Positions 1 through 10,188 of a DNA stretch of 64,000 bases are shown here, in pieces. The number at the start of each line of letters is the position of its first letter. Positions within the stretch are counted from its first letter, which is position 1. Origin of the DNA: Cenococcum geophilum 1.58 (lineage: Eukaryota > Ascomycota > Dothideomycetes > Gloniales > Gloniaceae); NCBI GenBank assembly GCA_001692895.1, contig KV748207.1:558001-622000 (forward strand). The letters run 5' to 3'. Position numbers and translations under genes: made by a program. A model generated the notes under the pieces. That model searched no databases, was not told where the DNA came from, and was given only the letters and a program-made list of their open reading frames with translations.

Positions 1-91
1 GGATTGCTAAAGTGCCATAATATCGATTATAAGGCGCTTCTCCTTTATAGTACCAAGCTTAACTAAATACTTATAGAGGGAATATAAGCAT
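1..91 (-). pseudogene. Copia RNase H, distal fragment (relic A)
   Basis: The minus strand reads YSLYKYLVKLGTIKEKRLII then DIMAL. This is the direct continuation of the copia RNase H left at position 2416 (usual family order: TDSYSLYECLVKLGTTKEKR). It shows that 92-2415 is an insertion and that the retroelement continues past the left edge. Confidence 0.7.
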
Positions 92-254
92 CAGGAAATT
101 TTTTTTTGGGCTCGTTGTTGCGGTTTGCGGCAATTTGCGGCAAACTGTACGGTCGCGGTGGGTGTATATGGTCCTTAGCGATTTGCGTAAAACGCGCATT
201 TTGCAACAAAATTACAGCATCCTATAGCAAATTGCGGCAAAATACTTAACCACT

Positions 255-345
255 GTGCGAAATATACGAAATGTACAAAATGTACGAAATGTACGAAATG
301 TACGAAATGTACGAAATATACGAAATGTACAAACTGTACAAATTG
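255..345. repeat. 9-bp tandem repeat, ATGTACGAA type
   Basis: About nine imperfect copies of ATGTACGAA lie inside the hAT-like element close to its left end. No coding meaning is seen. Confidence 0.8.
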
Positions 346-810
346 CAACTATATAAATTATATTATATAATACCCAGATTATTGCATATTCCTATAGATT
401 ACTATAATATTCTTTTAAATATATTTATATTATAACTATATAAAATATAGAGCTATCTACTTAGGTATTAAGGGGGAAGCCTCTTATCCCTTGCAACGCC
501 GGCGTCCATCTGCAAATGGTCCGTGCGAGAACACCAAATCAAAACAACGCGTACAATGTCTATGTTACGATCAACCATGCCTTCCAAACGTACTTCTAAC
601 GATACAGACTTTGTTGAGCCGACTCAATATAATGTTTAACCAAATTACATCGCAAAAGAACCCCTCCCCGAAGCCCTGGCCGCTACCTAATTTTAATCCT
701 TTCCACATTGATGATTTTGATTTGACTGATTCTATTGGTCGATCCTTATCGATAACAGATGGACGCAAGTCGGCGTTGCAAGGGATAGAGGCTCCAAATC
801 GTTAATTGGC

Positions 811-1075
811 GGTATTTACCTACCTGCCTGCCTACCTACCTACCTGCCTGCCTACCTACCTACCTACCTACCTGCCTATTTACCTACCTATCTATCTATC
901 TATCTGTCTATACCCACCTACCTATACCTACCTATCTATGCCTACTGTCTGTACCTACCTGTCTATGCCTACTGTCTATACCTACCTGTCTATGCCTACT
1001 ATCTGTGCCTACCTGTCTATGCCTACCGTCTGTACCTACCGTCTGTACCTATCTATCTATACTACCTCTGAACGG
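811..1075. repeat. CTAC/CTGC/CTAT microsatellite tract
   Basis: A pyrimidine-rich tract of 4-bp units (CTAC, CTGC, CTAT) grades into a longer repeat with the core TGCCTACTGTCTGTACCTAC. The ORF through it (806-1078, plus) is repeat-encoded YLPTYLP and is not a gene. Confidence 0.85.
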
Positions 1076-1206
1076 TAGTCGTCCGGGGTGCCTCCATAGG
1101 AGGGCTTAATTCGATTCGATTCGGTAATAGACTAATAATAAGGCTCTGGTTTGATTCAACCGATCGAATCGTTCAGTGTTTGCTGGCTGGGTCGTTCGAA
1201 CGGTTA

Positions 1207-1378
1207 GCGGTCGTCTAGCTCTGACGACAGTCGTCTAGCTCTGGCGACGATCGTCTAGCTCTGGCGACGGTCGTCTGGCTCTGGCGACGATCGTCTAGCT
1301 CTGACGACGGTCGTCTGGCTCTGGCGACGGTCGTCTAGCTCTGGCGACGGTCGTCTAGCTCTGGCGATGGTCGTCTGC
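1207..1378. repeat. 20-bp minisatellite, about 8.5 copies
   Basis: The unit is TCGTCTAGCTCTGGCGACGG with A/G variants (TAGCTC or TGGCTC, GACGA or GACGG). It is an internal array of the hAT-like element. Confidence 0.85.
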
Positions 1379-1495
1379 TGGCTGCCGTTCTGGTGCCTCT
1401 CTAGGTAGGGAGGATGTAAGGAAGGAAGGGTAAAAAATAAGGTGGCTACCTATGTGTAGAGGCTATCGGGAATATAGCGGGGACCCGATAGTAAT

Positions 1496-2165
1496 GTGTC
1501 ATGCGGAGCTTCGTGTAGAGCCTCCGTACGCAGAGCTTCGCGTAGAGCCTCGTGCAGAGCCTCTNTACGTAGAGCTTTGCGCAGAGTTTCGTGTAGAGCT
1601 TCGTGTAGAGCTTCGTGNAGAGCTTCGTGCAGAGTCTTAGTAGAGCTTTGTGTAGAGCTTCGTGCAGAGCTTCGTGTAGAGCTTCGTGTAGGGCTTCGTG
1701 TAGAGCTTCGTGTAGAGCTTCGTGCAGAGCCTCTGTACGCAGAGCTTCGTGCAGAGCTTCGTGTAGAACTTCGTGCAGAGCTTCGTGCAGAACTTCGTGT
1801 AGAGCTTCGTGGAGCTTCGTGCAAAGCTTCGTGTAGAGCTGCAGAGCCTCGTGCAGAGCTTCGTGCAGAGCTTCGTGTAGAACTTCGTGCAGAGCTTCGT
1901 GCAGAACTTCGTGTAGAGCTTCGTGTAGAGCTTCGTGCAGAGCCTTGTGCAGAGCTTCGTGCAGAGCCTCTGTACGCAGAGCTTCGTGCAGAGCTTCGTG
2001 TAGAACTTCGTGCAGAGCTTTGTGTAGAACTTCGTGTAGAGCTTCGTGTAGAACTTTGTGTAGAGCTTTGTGTAGAGCTTCGTATAGAGCTTCGTGTAGA
2101 GCTTCGTGCAGAGCTTTGTGTGGAGCTTCGTGCAGAGCTTCGTGTAGAGCTTCGTGCGGAGCTTC
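1496..2165. repeat. 12-bp satellite array, unit AGCTTCGTGYAG, about 50 copies
   Basis: The unit is AGCTTCGTGTAG or AGCTTCGTGCAG, with rare 3- to 9-bp length variants. Because 12 is a multiple of three and the unit lacks stops in most frames, long ORFs appear on both strands (for example EALHEALH on the minus strand and ASCRASCR on the plus strand). These are repeat artefacts unless transcription is shown. Two N bases show that assembly across the array is not perfect. The same satellite recurs at 29180-29835. Confidence 0.9.
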
Positions 2166-2335
2166 TGCGTATTTGTAGCAATTTGCGGTAATTTGCAGCA
2201 ATTCGCATAGGCTACTTATAAGTAGCTGCGTATTTATAGCAATTTGCANAGGCTACTTATAAGTAGCTGCGTATTTGTAGCAATTTGCATAGGCTACTTA
2301 TACGTAGCTGCGTGTTTGTAGCAATTTGCTGCGAA
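2163..2335. repeat. 41-bp tandem repeat near right end of hAT-like element
   Basis: Roughly three and a half copies of a 41-bp unit contain GCAATTTGC and GGCTACTTATAAGTAGC, the latter itself a near-palindrome. The position just inside the right TIR suggests subterminal transposase-binding repeats (inference). Confidence 0.75.
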
Positions 2336-2429
2336 TCGCCGCAAATTGCGACTTACGCAGGTTTTGCAGACCCCGATTTTCGCTTGCAACAACGTGCCCA
2401 AAAAAAATTTTCCTGATGAGTTGGTGTAT

Positions 2430-2960
2430 ACGATTGTAGGGATAATAGGAAGTTCAAGTCGATCTATAATTATCTTTAGGGTAGTTCCAATTGCAATTGC
2501 TATATTAACTCCGCTAACTATTCTATATATCTCTAACGCTAAAATACTTCGGGTAATACGCTTGCTCTTAGTTAAGCTTTAATAGATAAGATTACCATAG
2601 ATTATAAAGTTATTCTCTCCTATAAATTTATTCGCGATAATAATCTTATATCCCAACTAGGAGCTAAAATCTTTATTATTTACGAACGATCTATTAATAA
2701 ATACAAAGAGCTTAGCGGTAGGAAGATTAATAGGCACGTAGAGTAGTCCCTAATTAAGATGGTTTATTTGCTAGGAAAAACGTTTATTTAAGGCAAGAAC
2801 GTCATCCTTAGTTAGTTCCTAGTGTTGGGCAGCAATAGAGAGATTAAATAAAGCCTTAGGTTAATAGATAGAAGCAATATAAGCTCCGCAAGCGCGTTGC
2901 TCCACGTATCCTTGCTTTAGGGAATTAACGTTAATAACGTCGATCTTCTTACCTTAACCC
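2430..2960 (-). pseudogene. Copia RNase H region, main part (relic A)
   Basis: The minus-strand reading contains AKLFVFINRSFVNNKDFSS, KSKRITRSILALEIYRIVSG and RLELPIIPTIVYTNS. This is the conserved tail of fungal Ty1/copia polyproteins, with the D-x-SFANN-type and TKSKRVTRSVLA-type motifs. Two catalytic-type Asp positions read as Asn, as RIP (G to A on one strand) would cause. The reading stops after VYTNS at the hAT-like insertion and resumes at position 91. A plus-strand ORF at 2346-2582 is only the antisense of this region. Confidence 0.7.
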
Positions 2961-3129
2961 TTTTAGCGATTACTTTAAAATAAACCTCTACGAGGGCCTC
3001 TACCTTTGCCTTATAGTCGTTAATTGTACCCTCTGCTATATTACCTACCCCGGCCACTATATGTTCGATTAGTCTAGTTATAATTATATTAGTTAGGCGG
3101 GTTAATTAAAGTAGGTTAAAGTTAGGCGT

Positions 3130-3600
3130 TAAATTGCTATACTTCTTAAGAGCGTAAAGCGGTGCTAATAGAAGATCTTAATTAAGCACACACTCCTTTA
3201 TAAGTATTTGTAGGATTAAAAAGAGCAAGGTTATATTCTTTAACACCTTAGTATACACTAATAACTTAATCACGTAGGCTAAAGTTCTCTTAATATGATT
3301 CGGATAATCCACGCTAAATTATTTAAAGTTAATTAAAGAGCTTTTAAAGATAATCAAGCCAAGGGACACCTGGGTTTGTAGTAATAATCTTTAAAAAAGT
3401 AGTCTCTCTCCATTCTAACATATACTGCTACTTATTCTCTTTTATTTTAAAGTAGTATCTTAACTTATATATTATGCGGTTAAAATTATATCCTTTTTCT
3501 ACCAAACGATTATAATAGAAGGTACTAGCTTAGCCCTTAAGCATAACGGAATAGGCGTTGTGGTATTAATTAGACTCTATTCCCACCTTTTAGTAACAAT
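3130..3600 (-). pseudogene. Gag-like region of copia relic A
   Basis: Minus-strand translation gives recognisable Gag-like stretches of fungal copia elements, such as FYYNRLVEKGYNFNRII, YMLEWRETTFLKIIT and KEYNLALFNPTNTYKGVCA, broken by TAG and TAA stops at former Trp and Gln codons. These match the helical Gag-like protein I know from fungal copia elements. It cannot be expressed as read. The next recognisable coding segment downstream is RNase H, so most of the polyprotein has been deleted. Confidence 0.6.
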
Positions 3601-4734
3601 TATAGAAGATATGTAGTTTTAAATTAAGAACATTATATAATTCCTTGCTAAACTTCTTCTCCTAATCTAAATAGAGCTTCGTAAGCTCTGTAAGCAATTT
3701 TAAACTACCTCCGATTTAAGATTAAAATAGAGAAAGTAGGGGTTGCATTATAGGCTGTAGTGGGGATATAGGTCTAGTTAGTAGAGTCCAAAGGTTATTA
3801 AATCGCGAAGTAATAGGATCCTGTGCCTGCTCTTGTTGGGGTATAGTATCTGACGTTAAGGTTACGGGTTAAATTAGATATAAAGGAGTTAAAGGCGGAG
3901 GTAGGTTCGTCTCTAGAGGTGTATTACTTAGGTTCCATTATAAGTTAAGCTTCCTTATAGTGCGTAGTTGGTGCTTAATCTCTTATAGAGTCCATTCATG
4001 CTCTTCTTTTACGTTAATAACCTACTCCTAAATATTATCTCTAATAGTACCCCTATCCTTAGGGATAAATACTCTATTCTCCTAAAGGAAGTTACGGAAG
4101 TCCTATACGATATCCTTGTTTATAGGGGCCTATATTTCCTTTATCTATCTAACAAAGTCCTCCTTTATATATTCCTATAGCGTAGTATTATTATATTCAC
4201 TATCCTTATAATATGCCATATAGTATAATAAAAATCCATTTAAGTCTTGTTTATTAGTGTTTATAAGGTTAATTATAGCTTTGTTTTATATCTTTAGGTT
4301 AATATCTTCCTTATACTTCTTTAGGTAGGTTAACGCTATAGTAGGTATAGAATTAACGGGGTGTTATACATTAAAGGTAGGTAGGATTTTCGGTTTTGTA
4401 GGATCTTATAGGTTTACTATCAAGAGGTAGGCAATTTAAGATGTTATTTAACGCGTTTTGGACATTAACTTAGGACCCTAGGTTTAGTAATACTTCTAAC
4501 CTAAAGTACTTAACCAAATCTTTATAAACGTGGTTGTTCTATATAATAGACGCAACTTGGTATCTCCTAGTACTTAGTAACACTTCTATTACTAGTTTTC
4601 CGCAAGTCTAAGGTAGCACAGTATTGCCAGGATCCATTCCATATAAGCGCATATAGCACCCCTATACGAGACTATCTCTTCTATTTAAAAACCTAGCTGC
4701 TCTATAGTTAACTGTGTATTCAACCACTGATTAG

Positions 4735-4901
4735 TGTTGGTTACATAGGGTGACTTACCAATAACGACTACTCGAGTAGGGTTACAGTGATGTTAGTTAA
4801 TAAAGCTTATTAATTGAAAATGAGGAAGAGCGAGGAGCTTAAGGCTCCTCGCCACGCTAGTGCCGCGGCTACACGTAACCATACGTGATATATTCCCGAT
4901 A
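4735..4901 (-). repeat. Putative 5' LTR of copia relic A
   Basis: On the minus strand the segment begins TATCGGGAATATATCACGT and ends CCAACA. The start resembles the LTR start of copia element B (TGTCGGAACATTAATCACGT), allowing for RIP changes. It is 167 bp, against 170 bp for the LTR of element B. Just inside it, CTAATCAGTGG resembles the sequence inside the LTR of element B (CTGATTAGTAG), a likely shared primer-binding region. The partner LTR is outside the window, so the ends are inferred by similarity. Confidence 0.55.
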
Positions 4902-5505
4902 ATATTAGAGGCACGTGCCCATAGTATATAGTCTTTACAATTCCAGAGGCCTTACCTCCTTAAGGATTTATCTCTTTTACTAATCTATTCTATTCCATAA
5001 TTGTATCTTTATAGCCCCCTGTCTACGAAGTCCCCTTATACTATTATAGTACTTTAATGCTACTAGGGAAAATGTATGGGTTATAGTAGTCCTCTAGCTG
5101 CTAAATAGATGGGAAACTCTTAGCACTATCTTTACCCTAGTAGTTAAATAAGTAAAAGGCTATTATAGAAAGAGGGTAGAGAATAGGGGTAGTATTACGC
5201 ATATAGCCTATATACTTAACCTTACTATGCTAACTCTACTTCCCTTATATTATTAATATAACCATATACGGCGCCAACTTGTTTAGTTTAGGCCCTTTAT
5301 TCTCTAGTTTAATAAAGATAAGGTTAGTAAGCTAAATACCCTATCTACTCTTACCCTAGGTAATAGTAGTATAGCCTAAGAAATAGGTTAAAAAACGGCG
5401 GCTATAAATAGTCTATATAGACCGGATAGGGTATATAGTAGTAGTAATATATAAACCTAATAAATACTTAGCGGCGGTTTAAAGGTAAGACTTAACTAAG
5501 CCTGG
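4902..5505 (-). pseudogene. Crypton-like tyrosine-recombinase relic, downstream part
   Basis: The minus strand reads YLLGLYITTTIYPIRSI, then GPKLNKLAPYMVI, then KVKYIGYMRNTTPILYPLS, then GKDSAKSFPS, with RIP stops between. This pattern (a YLLGHYMxxRGE-like block followed by a G-KxNQHGRxExxGxxRNxxP-like block) is what I recall for the fungal family related to Crypton recombinases and GCR1/Ndc10-type DNA-binding proteins. The upstream half lies at 19675-20400, on the other side of the gypsy element. Family assignment rests on memory of the pattern. No catalytic Arg/His/Tyr set was identified. Confidence 0.5.
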
Positions 5506-5930
5506 TGTTACGGACGCTTTAAGTACAATATTACGACTACTTAGAGAAGAGATAGAAGAAGCTAGTTGGTTAATATAAGCATAGTCTAGGATGAAGCCGA
5601 TAGAACTATATGACGAGGAATAGTAACTAAGGTTATATAACGTGCTACGTATTAAACAAGAGGCATAGGAGGAACTTATATACCTTATATATAAGACGTA
5701 TATTATATATAAAAAGGATTTTATAGGAGTACAGTTGTGTATTTAAGGACCCTTAGTCCCTACCTAAATAGTTCCTTCCTTATAGTGATTCTTAGAATAC
5801 AATTGGAGTTAATCTATTAGGCAACCACTCTACCAGTTATTATTACGTTGTTAACTACTATCTTTGCATTTCTTATATACCTAGCCCATTAACGAGCCTA
5901 TTGTAGTTCCTGCTATAAGGTTCCGTTATA
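5506..5930 (+). repeat. 5' LTR of gypsy A
   Basis: Begins TGTTACGGACGCTTTAAGTA and ends TTCCGTTATA, where an original ACA is probably RIP-changed. It aligns over its full 425 bp with 19245-19669, with mostly C/T and G/A differences. Confidence 0.88.
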
Positions 5931-6039
5931 CAATTACTACCTAGTTATAGTATTAAATATAAAAAGTTAAATAACATACTACTAAAAGCAGCCACTACAA
6001 CGCTATTAACGGCGGTAACTACTTTNAGGTTAGGTAACG

Positions 6040-7080
6040 ACACTAGTATAGCAGATACTGACTTATAGCAACTTATAACGGTCGGACAACTATAAGAGAT
6101 AGTTGACTAGTTAACAGAAAATAATGTAATATTAGAAAATAGGATTAACGGAATAGGCGCAGTAAAGGTTAAGTTACTATTAATTAAAAGATTCTTAGGA
6201 GAGAAGTTTAAGCTTAAAGGATTCCTTATATAAATACACTTTAAGGTTACGTAAGAAGGAGTAAAGCTAGCAACACCTATAGATTAAATAGCGTATGTAG
6301 GATTATTCTTAATAGGAAGAGTATTTAAATAGTTTAAGCCTTACCTTATAGAAATCTAGGTAAATAGAATAACAACTATAAACTAAAAGGTACGGTTTAT
6401 GTTTTTAAGCTAGAATGGATTTATGGAGCGACTTATACAGATATTTAAAGACCTAGAGGCAGTAACTATAGCGAAAAGAAAACTCTAAGATATTACGTAA
6501 CGAACCTTAGTAATTAAATATATAACGCAGTTCCAGATATTAGTAACGTAAGTAAAGTAGAATAATAGGGCACTTATAGCATAGTACAAACAGGGACTTA
6601 AGGCTAAAGTTTAGGACGTAATTATCCTAATAGAAGATGCGGACACCCGAAGGGAATTAATAGATTAAGTAATTAAGATTAACAATCGGATCTACTAAAG
6701 GGAATAGGCTAAGAGAGGTTAGGATAGAGTTCTATAGTTATATAAGGCGCAAAGTACGTAATGACTAAAGCTAAGTTAAAAACTATAGTATGGCGTAAAG
6801 CTAATAGACCTAAGTAGTACTAAAGAAGCCTATAAGAGATGGAGTAAACGACTATAGAAACCCAGAGGATAAGGATTAAGTGATTAAAGGTCTAAGGAGC
6901 AGAGGCTAAATTAGGGATCTTAATAGTAGAAGATATTTAGGCGGACTCTATAATAAGAAAAATAGTTTAAAGAAGGAGCTTATATAAATTGCGGAAAATA
7001 GGGTTATTATATTAAAGACTATAGAAGTAGGTAGAGTTACTACGTAGTAAAAGGGATAAGACTAGTAGACGATATATATA
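6040..7080 (+). pseudogene. Gag region of gypsy A with CCHC knuckle
   Basis: The translated plus strand is stop-ridden. Near 6978-7025 it reads AYINCGKxGYYIKDYRS, a C-x2-C-x4-H-x4-C zinc knuckle in which the first Cys, the His and the last Cys have become Tyr. RIP on CpA/TpG would do exactly this. It would have been the nucleocapsid part of Gag. Confidence 0.6.
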
Positions 7081-9039
7081 TATAGAGGGATAATAATATG
7101 CTGCGAGGAACAAAAGAATATTTAATTAAAAGTTTTGTGTTTTGTTATAATAACATATACCAAATTTATAAGGACGCTAAGTACGGCGTAAGCTATTAGC
7201 TATAAGAGCTATATTTAGCAGAATATAAAGGAACTAATAAACTAGTTCGTAGATTGGATATTAAGGACGATAAATTTAATATAGGTGAAATATTCCGTAA
7301 CGATAAGGCAATAAAGGCGGTTTATTAGGAATACGTAGCTATCGGAGATGTTATACTAAAGGTAGAGGATAATTCTACTACAGAATAGGGAATATTAGTA
7401 GGGATTAAGACCCTACTAGATATGATGTTTATCGCTTTGCGAGATATAAGAGAAGTAGGATAGCGAGCTACTTTAGCATTTAATAAAGGCTAAAGGCTAA
7501 AGGCTTAAGATTTTTAAGATAAGATGTGAGATAACTAAGATTCTTAAGATGAGATAAGGTAAGCTTAAGGACCTATAATAGACGATAACCGATAGAGTAG
7601 AGTAACAGCTTAGTTTAGTGACATATAAATAAGCTTAGGATGAAGTTTCTTAAAGGTATAAGATTCTTAAGATAAGATAAGTAAGATTTAAGACTCTTAA
7701 GATAAGATAAGAACACCTAAGCCTAGTTAGACTAAGGCTAGAGCTAAGCTTAAGTTAGAAGTAAGCTTAGGATTAAAGAATCTAAGGGGTTAAGAATTCG
7801 GAGTATAAATAAGGACATCTATAAGTAAGGGGTAAGTGGCTTCTTTATAGATTAGGGAATCTATAGCGCAAATAGCGATTAGATTAGGAGATAGGTATAT
7901 AGACCTAGAAGACTTACTAGGAGAACGTAGTATTTAGCCTAAAGATTAAAAAGTTAATACTAAGATTAAGAAGTAAGACGACTTTAAGGATTAGTTTATA
8001 AGACGCAAACCAAAAGAAACTATAGAAGAGTTTAGGTAGAGAATTATTGTATAGCAAGAATAGAAACTAGATAAGAGATTTAGTATATTAGGACGTATAA
8101 GGGATAGAGCGCTAGTACAAAGAATTACTAATAGGCTGAAGGTAGGCACACTAAGAGCTAAGTAGCTTACCGAACTAGAAAACGAAGAGGATTTAGGAAT
8201 TCCTACTAGGTTTAAAGAACGACATATAAAGGGCTGTTACGATATAGTAATAAGAAGATACTTCCTTATAGACAAGCCGTATATACTCTAGCAGCTATAC
8301 TAAAAGTGGTATAAACAGCGACACAACAACAAGTAGGAAGATTTCTATATATAGTTAGATAAAAAAGTTATTTAGGACCACCTAATTATAGAAAAGGCTA
8401 TAACTCATATTAAGGGAGCCTTAATTATAATATTAAAGGATCTAGAGAAATGATTAGAGGACTAGAAAAGTAAGAGACGTATTTTAGTACCTATAAATAA
8501 AGTTATAAAGTTTAGATTAGCATAATAAAGGTTTAAACTTAAGGATAAAGACGAGCTAAGAGTTAACCTAAAGCACCTAGTATACTATATACTATTATAG
8601 ATTATATACGTAAATAATATATATAAAATATATAAAAATCTAAAGGAAAAGAATCGGAAATACCCTATAAGGATATACTAGATAATAGATAAGTAATAGT
8701 ATAGAAATGCTAAATATATATATAGATGGCATCTAGTAGAAGTTTAAGAGAAAGGAGATTTAATACTTTAGCTAGGAAGATTCCTTATGGAAGAATGCTT
8801 AAACGGATAATAGTAGTAGAAATGCCTAGAGAACACGTGTCTATAGCATATTAAAGATAAAAAGTAAACTAGGTATTGGCTAAAAAGTAAGTTAAGTATA
8901 ATAGGATTAAGCAGCTAATAGTTAGGAAAAGTAGAGGCCTACGGGACTAAAGGGAGCCAGTAGTAGAGCCTTAAACCCTTAAAGGAATTTAAGGACAACA
9001 CCTAAATTTACAAGTTAAATAGTAAGATTAGCAGTTTAA

Positions 9040-9330
9040 AGCGCTAATAGATAATAGAGTAACGCGAAACTATATCTTACTAGTAGTAGTTAAAAGAATG
9101 GGTTTACCTTATAGATAGAAGGAGTAATTTTACCTATTAGTTATAATTTTAGGAGATCTAATAGTCTATAGAGGAGGGATTATTAATCTTAAAATAGGAC
9201 CTATTTAGATAACCATTAAAGGAAGATAAATTAAGATGTCTTTTAATATCCTACTATTGGGACGGGGTAAGGCAGTATTAGGGATATTATAGTTACAGAA
9301 ATACAATCTAAGGATTAATTAGATTACAGG
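9040..9330 (+). pseudogene. Aspartic protease region of gypsy A
   Basis: Reads ALIDNRVTRNYI, then VKRMGLPYR, and further on MSFNILLLGRGKAVLGI. This corresponds to the LIDSGATxNYI active-site motif of gypsy proteases, followed by the LGxxxAVLGxPWL block. The motif has lost its Ser-Gly. Confidence 0.6.
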
Positions 9331-9589
9331 TTAGGTTAATATTAGGGATACTTAATGCCATAAGATGTAATAGCAAGCTAAGTTGGTATAGTACTAAGTT
9401 AGAGTAATATATAAAGAGACTAAGTAAGGCTTAAGTTACGTACTAAAGAGATACCACAAGTATAGTAAGAAACTATAGTTACTAAAGAGTAAAAAGCTAG
9501 TAGAGTATATAGTATAGGACTATAAGATAGAATTAGAACTAGAAATAAGTTTAAGGTTTTTTTTAATTTATAAGCTTACTAAAGAAGAG

Positions 9590-10018
9590 GGTAGAGCACT
9601 AAAAGAGTTTATCTAAGAAAATCTATAAAAGGGATATATTAGACTATCGCAGTTATTAGCGGGTTATCCAGTACTATTTATACTAAAGAAGAATGGTAAA
9701 CTAAGGCTGTGTATTAACTATAAATAGTTAAACAGCATTACTAGAAAGGATAGGTATCCTTTACCCTTAATTAGCGAAATCTAAGATAGGATAAGTAATG
9801 CGTAAATCTTTATAAAGATAGATCTAAAATGGGCGTACTATTAGATTAGGATTAAGGAAGGCGACGAATAAAAGGCAGCCTTTAGGTTAAAGGAAGGACT
9901 ATATAAACTATTAGTTATGCAATTTAGGCTTATAAACGCACTAGCAACGTTCTAGAAGCATATTAATAATATATTAAAAGAACACTTAGATAAATTTGTT
10001 ATAGTATACCTTAATAAT
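9590..10018 (+). pseudogene. Reverse transcriptase of gypsy A, first part
   Basis: Reads GYPVLFILKKNGKLRLCINY, then RKDRYPLPLISEI, and ends at VIVYLNN. This is the gypsy RT fingers/palm up to the YLDD catalytic motif, with both Asp now Asn. The frame is cut here by the copia LTR at 10019 and resumes at 16237. Confidence 0.75.
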
Positions 10019-10188
10019 TGTCGGAACATTAATCACGTGACGTAGTCACGGGACTACGAAGCGAGACTAACTGTCTGACCTTGGAGCAACCCCTTTCTTC
10101 TAAACAACAATTAACTACTAACTTCAACACCGCATACGTACCACTATAAGTAATATTCGTGCACGTTAATAAAGCAAGTATACTAACA
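10019..10188 (+). repeat. 5' LTR of copia B
   Basis: 170 bp, TGTCGGAACATTAATCACGT to TATACTAACA. It is followed by CTGATTAGTAG, the likely primer-binding region, similar to that of relic A. Confidence 0.9.

Larger units (their letters stand above)
92..2415. mobile_element. hAT-like non-autonomous DNA element packed with tandem repeats
   Basis: The ends are inverted repeats of about 29 bp: the left starts CAGGAAATTTTTTTTTGGGC, and the right, reverse-complemented, starts CAGGAAAATTTTTTTTGGGC; both go on to CGTTGTTGC. The flanks are ATAAGCAT (84-91) and ATGAGTTG (2416-2423). They share ATRAG, so the target duplication is either 5 bp or a decayed 8 bp. A CAGG start and a possible 8-bp duplication fit hAT elements. 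Copies of GCAATTTGC/GCAAATTGC cluster near both ends, like hAT subterminal motifs. The insertion splits the copia RNase H reading frame. No transposase is visible. The longest non-repetitive ORF (491-805, plus) has no recognisable domain. Confidence 0.7.
1..4901 (-). mobile_element. Ty1/copia-type retrotransposon relic A (RIP-decayed, runs off left edge)
   Basis: Read on the minus strand, this stretch starts with an LTR at 4735-4901. A Gag-like region follows at about 3600-3130, then directly a copia RNase H (about 2960-2430, continuing at 91-1). Nearly every Trp or Gln codon has become a stop, and the DNA is TpA-rich, as expected of RIP. Only about 170-200 bp separate Gag from RNase H, so the zinc knuckle, protease, integrase and reverse transcriptase are missing. 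The 3' LTR lies beyond the left edge. The RNase H is interrupted by the hAT-like element at 92-2415. Orientation and family are well supported; the exact LTR ends are inferred. Confidence 0.75.

Noticed and set aside
241-345. CRISPR-like array from regular repeats
   Set aside because: The repeats are contiguous 9-bp units without spacers, and the genome is fungal.
491-805. 104-codon ORF, or an alternative Met at 556, as a transposase N-terminus
   Set aside because: It is short, with no recognisable domain; the alternative frame ends after about 27 codons. Not enough to call a gene.
806-1078. Pro/Tyr/Leu-repeat ORF
   Set aside because: It is microsatellite-encoded and has no context of a gene.
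1446-2208. Overlapping ORFs of 231-252 codons on both strands
   Set aside because: They are entirely 12-bp-repeat encoded and include N positions; the repeat explains the lack of stops.
2346-2582. 78-codon plus-strand ORF
   Set aside because: It is antisense to the copia RNase H relic, which reads convincingly on the minus strand.
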